NCBI RefSeq assembly: GCF_001612785.1
Contig: NZ_BDBC01000025.1
Location: 62,001-126,000 of the forward strand
DNA from: Nocardia beijingensis NBRC 16342
GTDB taxonomy: Bacteria; Actinomycetota; Actinomycetes; Mycobacteriales; Mycobacteriaceae
Length of the DNA: 64,000 bases
Direction of reading: 5' to 3'
Of this stretch, positions 34,489 to 41,976 are shown in pieces. The stretch's first letter is position 1; every line of letters starts with the position of its first letter. The position numbers and the translations under genes were made by a program. Below the pieces are notes generated by a model, which was not told the DNA's origin, did not search any database, and saw only the letters and a program-made list of their open reading frames with translations.

Positions 34489-34733
34489 GGTCGACAGTCT
34501 GGCACGGTCCTGCGCGCGCCCGGGTTCTCGCCGATGGGACGAAACCACCATCCGGCACCTTTCCAGGCGCGCCGGACCCGCCCGGTCGGACGGGTCGATT
34601 GCGCCGGGAGGCCCGCGGCCGCAGAGTCCGGGGCCAGGTCGATGTCGGTGTGGCGGCGGTCGATGCGGGGCAGCCCGCAGCCGCGAGCCAGGGGCAACAC
34701 CGGCGGCAGAACACGCGTCGCCGGCGTACTCGC

Positions 34734-35135
34734 TCAGACCTGCCCGGCGTCCAAGTCGTCGGGACCGAAAGCGTCCGGCAGCAGCGTGCGCAACGGCACC
34801 GGCCCGGACTTGTGATCGACCAAGAGATCGGCTCCGCCGTGCTCGTGCAGCAATTGGCGGCAGCGCCCGCAGGGCATCAAGATTTCGCCCCGAGAATCCG
34901 TCACGGAGATGGCCCGAAGACGCCCTCCGCCCCCCGAAATCAAGTTACCGATGAGTACACATTCGGCGCACAGGCCCAAACCGTATGAGACATTTTCCAC
35001 ATTGCAACCCCTCACCACGCGACCGTCGGCACTGAGAGCCGCGGCGCCGACCGGAAACCGCGAGTACGGCGCATAGGCGTTGCGCATGACTTGAAATGCG
35101 TTGTCGCGCAGGAATTTCCAGTCGATTTCCGCCAC
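34734..35135 (-). CDS. cdd: Cytidine deaminase
   Basis: A 133-residue zinc deaminase. The zinc and catalytic residues are in GLCAECVLIGNL (Cys-Ala-Glu) and PCGRCRQ (Cys-x2-Cys), with the substrate loop FPVGAAALSADGRVVRGCNVEN before them, the usual tetrameric cytidine deaminase plan. I chose GTG 35135, preceded by AGAGGGG, as the start. It feeds uridine and deoxyuridine to DeoA and other salvage steps. It is divergent from sdhC. Confidence 0.93.
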   Translation of the reverse strand: MAEIDWKFLRDNAFQVMRNAYAPYSRFPVGAAALSADGRVVRGCNVENVSYGLGLCAECVLIGNLISGGGGRLRAISVTDSRGEILMPCGRCRQLLHEHGGADLLVDHKSGPVPLRTLLPDAFGPDDLDAGQV

Positions 35136-35205
35136 AAGGAACCCCTCTCGGACCGACCCGATCACGGCCGCGCGAAGGCCACGACGGAACCCCGCACCCA
35201 TCAAG

Positions 35206-35224
35206 AAAGGTAAGCCTAACCCGA
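35206..35224. promoter_or_regulatory. Iron-box-like palindrome between cdd and sdhC
   Basis: AAAGGTAAGCCTAACCCGA matches the IdeR/DtxR iron box (TTAGGTTAGGCTAACCTAA, from knowledge of the family) at 13 of 19 positions by eye, with the central half-sites AGG and AACC preserved. It lies 71 bases upstream of cdd and about 190 bases upstream of sdhC, so iron control of the iron-rich succinate dehydrogenase is a reasonable guess. Confidence 0.35.
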
Positions 35225-35411
35225 TCCGGTGTCGCGCAACGCACGGTACGCCGAATTAGTTCCGGGATTGCTGGAGGATTAGAGTCCAGAACAGATCGGT
35301 TCAGGTTCCCTGCGACGGGCCGGAGTACAGCCACCTGGGCATTCGCCCGCCACGCCGTCGGCGTCGGACCTGCGACCGGGTCCATCAACGACGTTGGAGG
35401 CACCGCACTCT

Positions 35412-35810
35412 ATGACCACGATTGAAGCTCCGGCCCAGCCGAAGCGGAAGACGCTGTACCGAGGCGACCCTGGCATGTGGTCGTGGGCGCTGCACCGGAT
35501 CACCGGCGTCACCATCTTCTTCTTCCTCTTCGTCCACGTGCTGGACACCGCCCTGGTGCGCGTGAGCCCGGACACCTACAACGAAGCGATCGAGACCTAC
35601 AAGACGCCCATCGTGGCGTTGATGGAGATGGGCCTGGTCGTCGTCGTCCTGTTCCACGCGCTCAACGGCGTCCGCGTGATCCTGGTGGACTTCTGGTCCA
35701 AGGGCCCGAAGTACCAGCGCCTGATGCTCTGGATCATTCTCGCGATCTGGTTCCTGCTGGCCGTTCCCGCCATCGGGCGCCAGTTCTTCTACCTGTTCAC
35801 GGAGCACTGA
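35412..35810 (+). CDS. sdhC: Succinate dehydrogenase cytochrome b556 subunit
   Basis: A 132-residue membrane subunit with three helices, around residues 25-50, 65-90 and 103-125. The segment WSWALHRITGVTIFFFLFVHVLDTAL includes the conserved His and Arg that place haem and quinone. I chose ATG 35412; GGAGG lies 11 bases upstream. It is the first gene of sdhCDAB, two bases before sdhD, and anchors the catalytic SdhAB to the membrane. Confidence 0.95.
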   Translation: MTTIEAPAQPKRKTLYRGDPGMWSWALHRITGVTIFFFLFVHVLDTALVRVSPDTYNEAIETYKTPIVALMEMGLVVVVLFHALNGVRVILVDFWSKGPKYQRLMLWIILAIWFLLAVPAIGRQFFYLFTEH

Positions 35811-35812
35811 CA

Positions 35813-36244
35813 ATGAGCGCACCTGTCATCGGTAAGTCGTACGACCGCCCGGCCAGCCTGGACCTGCCGCGCTCGCCGCGCGCGCGCTCGAGCAACAACT
35901 TCGAGAAGTACGCCTGGCTGTTCATGCGCTTCTCCGGCCTGCTGCTGATCGTGCTGGTACTCGGCCACATGGCGATCATGCTGCTGCTCGACGGCGGCGT
36001 GAAGCGACTCAACTTCGCCTTCGTCGCGGGCCGCTGGTCCAGCCCGTTCTGGCAGTTCTGGGACCTGACCATGCTCTGGCTGGCACAGCTGCACGGCGGC
36101 AACGGCCTGCGCACGGTCATCGACGACTACTCCCGCAAGGACTCGACCCGCTTCTGGCTCAAGACCCTGCTGGCCGTGTCGATGATCCTGATCATGGGCG
36201 TGGGCACCTACGTCATCTTCACCTTCGACCCCAACATCAGTTAG
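35813..36244 (+). CDS. sdhD: Succinate dehydrogenase hydrophobic membrane anchor subunit
   Basis: A 143-residue three-helix membrane anchor (helices near residues 34-58, 78-98 and 115-138). The haem-ligand His candidate lies in LVLGHMAIMLL and the conserved HGGNGLRTVIDDY follows the second helix. It pairs with SdhC to form the quinone site and is read two bases after it. sdhA follows after 16 bases. Confidence 0.95.
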   Translation: MSAPVIGKSYDRPASLDLPRSPRARSSNNFEKYAWLFMRFSGLLLIVLVLGHMAIMLLLDGGVKRLNFAFVAGRWSSPFWQFWDLTMLWLAQLHGGNGLRTVIDDYSRKDSTRFWLKTLLAVSMILIMGVGTYVIFTFDPNIS

Positions 36245-36260
36245 GAACAGGCCCCCTCGC

Positions 36261-38030
36261 ATGAGTGAATCTCGTCCTGTCCAGGAGCACCGCTACGACG
36301 TCGTCATCGTCGGCGCGGGCGGCGCGGGCATGCGCGCCGCGATCGAGGCCGGCCCGCGGGTTCGGACGGCGGTGCTGACCAAGCTGTACCCGACGCGCAG
36401 CCACACCGGCGCGGCGCAGGGCGGCATGTGCGCCGCGCTGGCCAACGTCGAAGAGGACAACTGGGAATGGCACACCTTCGACACGGTCAAGGGTGGTGAC
36501 TATCTGGTCGACCAGGACGCCGCGGAGATCATGGCCAAGGAGGCCATCGACGCGGTGCTCGACCTGGAGAAGATGGGCCTGCCGTTCAACCGGACGCCAG
36601 AGGGCAAGATCGACCAGCGCCGCTTCGGCGGGCACACGCGCGATCACGGCAAGGCCCCCGTCCGCCGCGCCTGCTACGCCGCCGACCGCACCGGCCACAT
36701 GATCCTGCAGACGCTGTACCAGAACTGCGTCAAGCACGACGTGGAGTTCTTCAACGAGTTCTACGTGCTGGACCTGGTGCTCAGCGAGACCGATCGCGGC
36801 CCGGTCGCGACCGGCGTGGTCGCCTACGAGCTGGCTACCGGTGAGCTGCACGTCTTCCACGCCAAGTCGATCGTGTTCGCCACCGGCGGCTCGGGCCGGA
36901 TGTACAAGACCACCTCGAACGCGCACACCTTGACCGGCGACGGCATGGCGATCGTGTTCCGCAAGGGCCTGCCGCTGGAGGACATGGAGTTCCACCAGTT
37001 CCATCCGACGGGCTTGGCCGGGCTCGGCATCCTGATCTCCGAAGCGGTTCGCGGCGAGGGCGGCATCCTGCGCAACGCCGACGGCGAGCGGTTCATGGAG
37101 CGCTACGCTCCCACCATCAAGGACCTCGCGCCGCGCGACATCGTCGCCCGCTCGATGGTGCTCGAGGTGCTGGAGGGCCGCGGCGCGGGTCCGAACAAGG
37201 ACTACGTCTACATCGACGTGACCCACCTCGGCGAGGACGTGCTCGAGGAGAAGCTGCCCGACATCACCGAGTTCTCCCGCACCTACCTGGGCGTCGACCC
37301 CGTGAAGGAACTGGTGCCGGTGTTCCCGACCTGTCACTACGTGATGGGCGGCATCCCGACCCGCATCCGCGGCGAAGTGCTGCGCAACAACAGCGACATC
37401 GTCCCCGGCCTGTACGCCGCGGGCGAGTGCGCGTGCGTCTCGGTGCACGGCGCGAACCGTCTCGGCACCAACTCGCTGCTGGACATCAACGTGTTCGGCC
37501 GCCGCGCCGGCATCGCGGCCGCGGAATACGCGCAGCGCAGCGAGTTCGTCGAGTTGCCGGAGAACCCGGCGCGGATGGTGCAGGACTGGCTGGCCCAGCT
37601 GCTGAGCGAGCACGGCGACGAGCGGGTGGCCGACATCCGCACCGAGCTGCAGCGGTCGATGGACAACAACGCCTCGGTGTTCCGCACCGAGGACACGCTC
37701 AAGCAGGCGCTCACCGACATCCACGCGCTCAAGGAGCGTTACGCGCGGATCACCGTGCAGGACAAGGGCAAGCGCTACAACAGCGACCTGCTCGAGGCTG
37801 TCGAGCTCGGCTTCCTGCTCGAGTTGGCCGAGGTCACCGTGGTCGGCGCGCTCAACAGGAAGGAATCGCGCGGCGGCCATGCCCGCGAGGACTACCCGGA
37901 CCGCGACGACGTGAACTTCATGCGCCACACCATGGCCTACAAGGAAGGCTCGGAGCTCCTCTCGGACATCCGCCTGGACTTCAAGCCGGTGGTGCAGACC
38001 CGTTACGAGCCGATGGAGCGTAAGTACTGA
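36261..38030 (+). CDS. sdhA: Succinate dehydrogenase flavoprotein subunit
   Basis: A 589-residue flavoprotein oxidising succinate to fumarate in the TCA cycle. FAD motif DVVIVGAGGAGMRAAIEAG at the start; SHTGAAQGGMCAAL carries the His for covalent FAD; HQFHPTGL and the FGGHTRDHG, RVACYA-type substrate residues follow; the C-terminus has the HxRxDYPxRDD-like segment (GGHAREDYPDRDD). The length is full. Its stop shares a base with the sdhB start (TGATG), so the two subunits are coupled. Confidence 0.97.
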   Translation: MSESRPVQEHRYDVVIVGAGGAGMRAAIEAGPRVRTAVLTKLYPTRSHTGAAQGGMCAALANVEEDNWEWHTFDTVKGGDYLVDQDAAEIMAKEAIDAVLDLEKMGLPFNRTPEGKIDQRRFGGHTRDHGKAPVRRACYAADRTGHMILQTLYQNCVKHDVEFFNEFYVLDLVLSETDRGPVATGVVAYELATGELHVFHAKSIVFATGGSGRMYKTTSNAHTLTGDGMAIVFRKGLPLEDMEFHQFHPTGLAGLGILISEAVRGEGGILRNADGERFMERYAPTIKDLAPRDIVARSMVLEVLEGRGAGPNKDYVYIDVTHLGEDVLEEKLPDITEFSRTYLGVDPVKELVPVFPTCHYVMGGIPTRIRGEVLRNNSDIVPGLYAAGECACVSVHGANRLGTNSLLDINVFGRRAGIAAAEYAQRSEFVELPENPARMVQDWLAQLLSEHGDERVADIRTELQRSMDNNASVFRTEDTLKQALTDIHALKERYARITVQDKGKRYNSDLLEAVELGFLLELAEVTVVGALNRKESRGGHAREDYPDRDDVNFMRHTMAYKEGSELLSDIRLDFKPVVQTRYEPMERKY

Positions 38031-38803
38031 TGACTGCTGTTGCCGAAGCACCCTCTTCGCAGACGCCCGCTCCGGTCCCCGAGGGCTCGGTGATGATCAC
38101 GGTCAAGGTGGCCAGGTTCAACCCGGAGGACGACAAGGGCGCGCACTGGGAGTCCTTCCAGGTGCCTGCCCTGCCGACCGACCGCTTCCTGAACCTGCTG
38201 ATCTACATCAAGTCCTACCTGGACGGCACGCTCACCTTCCGTCGTTCCTGCGCGCACGGCGTGTGCGGGTCCGACGCCATGCGGATCAACGGTGTCAACC
38301 GGCTGGCCTGCAAGGTACTGATGAAGGACATGCTGCCCAAGAACGGCAAGTCGATCACCGTCACCGTCGAGCCCATCCGCGGCCTGCCCGTGGAGAAGGA
38401 CCTCGTGGTGAACATGGAGCCGTTCTTCGACGCGTTCCGCGCGGTGAAGCCCTACCTGATCACCTCGGGTAACGAGCCAACCCGCGAGCGCATCCAGAGC
38501 CAGGCCGACCGCGCCCGGTTCGATGACACCACCAAGTGCATCCTGTGCGCCTGCTGCACCACCTCCTGCCCGGTGTACTGGAGCGACGGCAGCTACTTCG
38601 GCCCGGCCGCGATCGTGAACGCCCACCGCTTCATCTTCGACAGCCGCGACGAAGGCGCCCGCGAACGTCTCGACATCCTCAACGACGTCGAAGGCGTCTG
38701 GCGCTGCCGCACCACCTTCAACTGCACCGACGCCTGCCCCCGTGGCATCGAGGTCACCAAGGCCATCCAGGAAGTCAAGCGAGCGCTCCTGTTCACTCGC
38801 TGA
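38030..38803 (+). CDS. sdhB: Succinate dehydrogenase iron-sulfur subunit
   Basis: A 257-residue subunit with three clusters. [2Fe-2S] ligands are in SCAHGVCGSDAM and the later LAC; [4Fe-4S] and [3Fe-4S] ligands are in CILCACCTTSCPVYW and CRTTFNCTDACPRGI. It passes electrons from FAD to quinone. Its last 231 coding bases, with the stop and 6 bases beyond, are repeated almost perfectly at 43897-44133 and, decayed, at 41714-41870; this copy is the intact gene. A terminator follows. Confidence 0.97.
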   Translation: MTAVAEAPSSQTPAPVPEGSVMITVKVARFNPEDDKGAHWESFQVPALPTDRFLNLLIYIKSYLDGTLTFRRSCAHGVCGSDAMRINGVNRLACKVLMKDMLPKNGKSITVTVEPIRGLPVEKDLVVNMEPFFDAFRAVKPYLITSGNEPTRERIQSQADRARFDDTTKCILCACCTTSCPVYWSDGSYFGPAAIVNAHRFIFDSRDEGARERLDILNDVEGVWRCRTTFNCTDACPRGIEVTKAIQEVKRALLFTR

Positions 38804-38809
38804 TTTCAC
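38573..38809 (+). repeat. Left 237-bp direct repeat bounding island 1
   Basis: From the codon region VYWSDGSYFG of sdhB through 6 bases beyond its stop, identical to 43897-44133 except T at 38668 against C at 43992. The repeats are 5,324 bp apart and in the same orientation, so recombination between them would remove island 1 and leave an intact sdhB. Confidence 0.9.
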
Positions 38810-38822
38810 AGCTCGGTCGTAA

Positions 38823-38862
38823 ACGAAGGCCGCTTTCACCACCCGGTGAAGGCGGCCTTCGT
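38823..38862 (+). terminator. Terminator after sdhB
   Basis: ACGAAGGCCGCTTTCACC pairs with GGTGAAGGCGGCCTTCGT around a 4-base loop (18-bp stem with one G-T pair) 19 bases after the sdhB stop, followed by AATT. It ends the sdhCDAB transcript. A related hairpin follows the second sdhB 3' end at 44148. Confidence 0.8.
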
Positions 38863-38886
38863 AATTCCTGGAGCGGACCGCATTCA

Positions 38887-39078
38887 TCACGGCCGCTCGT
38901 TCGCCGGAGATCGTCGGCCTTCGTCTTCTGCTGGCACCCGAGGTGGCAGGTAATCCGCTGTTGCGTCGCAATCGTCGACAGCTTCTGAGTCATCGGCACC
39001 GATCGGATGCGGGATTCCGTACTCGTCGACCGCAGCCCAGGTCCCGTCATCCCAGTGCAGCCAACCGATGCGGGTCAT
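38887..39078 (-). CDS. Small hypothetical protein, island 1
   Basis: A 63-residue acidic protein (MTRIGWLHWDDGTWAAVDEYGIPHPIG...). The front half is Trp-rich and looks like a small beta sheet, the tail is charged and probably disordered. Its ATG overlaps the stop of the upstream gene (ATGA), so it is the last of a three-gene operon. No family recognised. The operon is divergent from the regulator at 39734. Confidence 0.6.
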   Translation of the reverse strand: MTRIGWLHWDDGTWAAVDEYGIPHPIGADDSEAVDDCDATADYLPPRVPAEDEGRRSPANERP

Positions 39079-39266
39079 GCCAGCGCCTCGTCCGCCAAGC
39101 CGCTGCTGTACGCCGAGGCAGCGAGATATTGCAGGCAGTTCGGGCCGTGCCCCGAATGAACGTTGAGGACGAACCTGGCCTCGTCGAGGGAACGAAAAGC
39201 GCCCTCCACGTAACAGTTGCGATGGAAATGGCGCCACTGTTCGACGTCCGCCGAGGTAATGGTCAT
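39075..39266 (-). CDS. Small hypothetical protein, island 1
   Basis: A 63-residue protein (MTITSADVEQWRHFHRNCYVEGAFRSLDEARFVLNVHSGHGPNCLQYLAASAYSS...) with aromatic and His/Cys-rich middle part. It overlaps both neighbours by ATGA, strong support for translation. The layout (helix, short strand, HxGxxPNC loop) hints at a compact fold, but I do not recognise it. Confidence 0.6.
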   Translation of the reverse strand: MTITSADVEQWRHFHRNCYVEGAFRSLDEARFVLNVHSGHGPNCLQYLAASAYSSGLADEALA

Positions 39267-39544
39267 CGGGCGATCCGTTCCGCCCGCAGCGACGGCGCGA
39301 TGTGTCCGGCGTCGACCAATGTCCAGTAGGCAAGCCGCTTGATGTCACAGGTTTCGGCCGGGCAATCGCGATACTGCTGCATGATCCGGTGTGCTTCGGC
39401 GACGGAGACAGGAGGAAAGAGGTCCGTAATTCGTTCCGTCGCAGCAGAGGGTTCATCCTCGCGCTCAAGGTAACGCAAACCCAAACAAAAGGCGGCGGTA
39501 GTCGCAAGGATTGCAACGACCAAGATAGGAACAAAAGGGTGCAT
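39263..39544 (-). CDS. Small single-pass membrane protein, island 1
   Basis: A 93-residue protein beginning MHPFVPILVVAILATTAAFCLGLRYLE, one membrane helix or uncleaved signal, followed by a soluble region with two Cys close together (YRDCPAETCDIKR). First gene of the three-gene operon on this strand, overlapping the next by ATGA. It faces the HTH regulator across a 189-bp divergent promoter region. Function unknown. Confidence 0.6.
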   Translation of the reverse strand: MHPFVPILVVAILATTAAFCLGLRYLEREDEPSAATERITDLFPPVSVAEAHRIMQQYRDCPAETCDIKRLAYWTLVDAGHIAPSLRAERIAR

Positions 39545-39733
39545 GACTGACCTCGAGTGTTGTGAGCAATGTGATGCGACGTGGACAAAGCCGTACGGCG
39601 CCGGACAGTTACAGGAGACCGTGCACATACCCTCATCGGTAAGACGCGCAACTCGGGCAGGTGTGTGCAATGGGTGTGTGAACGCGGGCGTGACCATGGC
39701 GTCCGTGCTGTTGTCCGTGCCACACTCCCGGAC

Positions 39734-41098
39734 ATGGGACGTCAGCCAAAGCAGCCGAACAGGCACCTCGCGGAACTGTTGGAGGAAGCCGGTCTGAGCC
39801 GAAAAGGTCTCGCGCGCCGCGTAGTCGAGCACGGTAGCGCGGTTGGGGTCGCACTCCGCTACGACCACACCGCAGTAAGTCGGTGGCTGGCCGGCGAGCA
39901 GCCGAAGCCGCCGGGGCCGGAACTGGTGGCTGAAGTACTCACCGAAGTAGTGGGCCGCCGTGTAATCCCGTCCGACTGTGGAATGTCCGGTGGGCCGAGC
40001 ACTGCCGATCTCGGATTGGAATTTTCATTGAGCCTGTCTGAGGCAACGGCTGCCGCGACTGCACTATGGAGGAGCGATGTGGAGCGACGACGTTTCCTGA
40101 AAGGAGCGTCCTACGCTGCTGCGGTCTATCCGGCCGCCTCGATGCGGTGGCTGACCATGCCCGCGCCGGACCATCCAACTTCATGCTCGGGTCTTCGCCG
40201 GATCGGCCAGTCCGATATCGACGCGGTGCGAAAGATGAACGCCGCCTTCCGCGACTTGGACAATCGTGTCGGTGGCGGAAAGGTTCGCTCGACCATCGTT
40301 CAATACCTCCACAGTTCGGTGGCACCACTACTGCGTGGCAGCTACACCGAACTGATCGGGCGTCAGTTGTTCGCTGCCGCTGCTGAACTCACCAAGCTCG
40401 CAGGGTGGGCCGCGTATGACTTGGAAGAGCATGGCCTCGCACAGCGCTATTTGATCCAAGCCTTACGGATGTCCCGCGCCGCAGGAGACACCGGACTCGG
40501 CGCTGAAATCCTCGCCGCGATGAGTCATCAAGCGATCTATGTTGGCCGACCGGGCGACGCGATCGACCTCGCTCGAGCGGCGCGCATCTCAGCGCGGACC
40601 GCTGGACTGGCGGCTCTGGAGTCCGAATGCCACGTGATCGAGGCACATGGTCATGCGGCGCGCGCAGACAGCTCCTCGTGCGCCTGTTCCCTCAATGCGG
40701 CGGAACGTGCCTTCGACCGTGCTGAAAGTGTGCGTCCTTCCTGGCTGGAGTACTTCGATGACGCCTACTTGTCCGCCCAGACCGCACATTGCTTCCGTGA
40801 TCTCGGCGACACTGCCCGTACGGCCCATTTCGCCGAACGGTCATTGAACATGTCAGACGGCTATGTCCGAGGGCGCGCGTTCAACCTGTGCCTTCTGGCA
40901 TCCGCCCACGCCGATGACGACCCACGAGAAGCAGTACGGATCGGCGCTGAGGCCCTTGAGATCGCCAACGGCCTGGAATCACAGCGGACACTCGCATACC
41001 TGCGAGAACTTCGCCATCGACTCGCTCCGTACGCCACGCTCCCGGAAGTCAGCAAATTCCGACAGCAGGTGCTCTCGATCGCTAGGCGGGCAGACTGA
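39734..41098 (+). CDS. HTH regulator with C-terminal helical repeats (Streptomyces-type XRE/TPR)
   Basis: A 454-residue protein starting MGRQPKQPNRHLAELLEEAGLSRKGLARRV, an N-terminal XRE-like DNA-binding domain of about 75 residues. A middle linker has the sequence ERRRFLKGASYAAAVYP, a twin-Arg-like relic often seen in this family. From about residue 150 to the end the protein is alpha-helical with TPR-like repeats (LAQRYLIQALRMSRAAGDTGLGAE and similar). Such regulators are common in Streptomyces and Nocardia and are often next to NUDIX genes, as here. Base composition is lower in GC than in the backbone. Confidence 0.78.
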   Translation: MGRQPKQPNRHLAELLEEAGLSRKGLARRVVEHGSAVGVALRYDHTAVSRWLAGEQPKPPGPELVAEVLTEVVGRRVIPSDCGMSGGPSTADLGLEFSLSLSEATAAATALWRSDVERRRFLKGASYAAAVYPAASMRWLTMPAPDHPTSCSGLRRIGQSDIDAVRKMNAAFRDLDNRVGGGKVRSTIVQYLHSSVAPLLRGSYTELIGRQLFAAAAELTKLAGWAAYDLEEHGLAQRYLIQALRMSRAAGDTGLGAEILAAMSHQAIYVGRPGDAIDLARAARISARTAGLAALESECHVIEAHGHAARADSSSCACSLNAAERAFDRAESVRPSWLEYFDDAYLSAQTAHCFRDLGDTARTAHFAERSLNMSDGYVRGRAFNLCLLASAHADDDPREAVRIGAEALEIANGLESQRTLAYLRELRHRLAPYATLPEVSKFRQQVLSIARRAD

Positions 41099-41618
41099 GC
41101 GCCCGGTACACCGCCACTACTGTCGCCGCGCCGACAATCTCGCCGCGATCAATCATCGCGGCCGCTTCCTCAAGCGGAATCCATCGAATGTCCTCGGCCT
41201 CGTTGATATCTGGTTCGGTGTCGGTCAAGTCGGCACCGCGCGCAAGGTAGACCTCCTGCGGCTGATCCAAGGTGCCAATCGCAGGCTGATAGGTAACCAG
41301 CCGTTCCATTGACCGTGGACGCCAACCCGTCTCTTCTTCCACCTCCCGCGCCGCAGCGGCGGCGACGTCCTCGGCATGATCCACATAGCCGCCCGGTAGT
41401 TCCCACACCCAGCGGTCGATGATGAACCGGTGGCGGTACATGAGCAGTGCCTCGCGTCTTTCGTTGAGCACCAACGTCATCGCGCACCTCGGCATCCGTG
41501 CCACATACTGGGTGAACTTCACTCCATCGGGTAGCTCGACATCGACGGTCGACAACTTGATATGGCGATTCTCGTCCACGACGTGCTCATCGTGGATTGT
41601 CCACTGGGTCCGGGCCAC
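41082..41618 (-). CDS. NUDIX hydrolase (ADP-ribose pyrophosphatase-like)
   Basis: From GTG 41618 this gives 178 residues. The NUDIX box is complete: GGYVDHAEDVAAAAAREVEEETGW, with the Gly, Arg-Glu and Glu-Glu residues in place. An upstream WELPGG segment and the Pro in GTLDQPQEVYLA agree with the nucleoside-diphosphate-sugar branch. It is convergent with the HTH regulator and overlaps its 3' end by 17 bases, so the two probably travelled as one module. Confidence 0.82.
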   Translation of the reverse strand: MARTQWTIHDEHVVDENRHIKLSTVDVELPDGVKFTQYVARMPRCAMTLVLNERREALLMYRHRFIIDRWVWELPGGYVDHAEDVAAAAAREVEEETGWRPRSMERLVTYQPAIGTLDQPQEVYLARGADLTDTEPDINEAEDIRWIPLEEAAAMIDRGEIVGAATVVAVYRALSLPA

Positions 41619-41713
41619 GGTTCGACCGTATACGCAGACGCCCACCTTCGGAGAGCAGCCCACGCCTTGCCCCCTCGGAGACTTAGGTGCGACAGCGCAG
41701 CCCCCGCGAACCT

Positions 41714-41870
41714 GAACACCCACCGCTTCATCGTCGATAACCGCGACGAAGGCGCCCGCGAACGCCTCCGCGGCATCGAGGTCACCAAGGCAAACGAGCG
41801 CTCCCGCTCACTCCCTGACATCACGAGCGAACTGATCGAAAGCCGCCCGCATCTTTCGAGGAGGCGGCCA
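41714..41870 (+). pseudogene. Decayed third copy of the sdhB 3' end and its terminator
   Basis: 41714-41770 matches the sdhB segment NAHRFIFDSRDEGARERL with four base changes; about 84 bases are then missing and the match resumes at GGCATCGAGGTCACCAAGGC, continues weakly through the stop region and ends in a damaged copy of the terminator hairpin (GAAAGCCGCCCGCATC... GGAGGCGGCC). It resembles the copy at 44 kb more than sdhB itself. It divides island 1 into two modules and indicates an older insertion. Confidence 0.8.
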
Positions 41871-41976
41871 TCGTCACTCCTGAGCTGCGCCACCCAAACG
41901 TCCCAGTCAGCGACGCGACCGGTAATAAATGCAGGGGCCCTCTCTCATCTGGCCAGCCCAAGCGGCGGTCAGGGAG

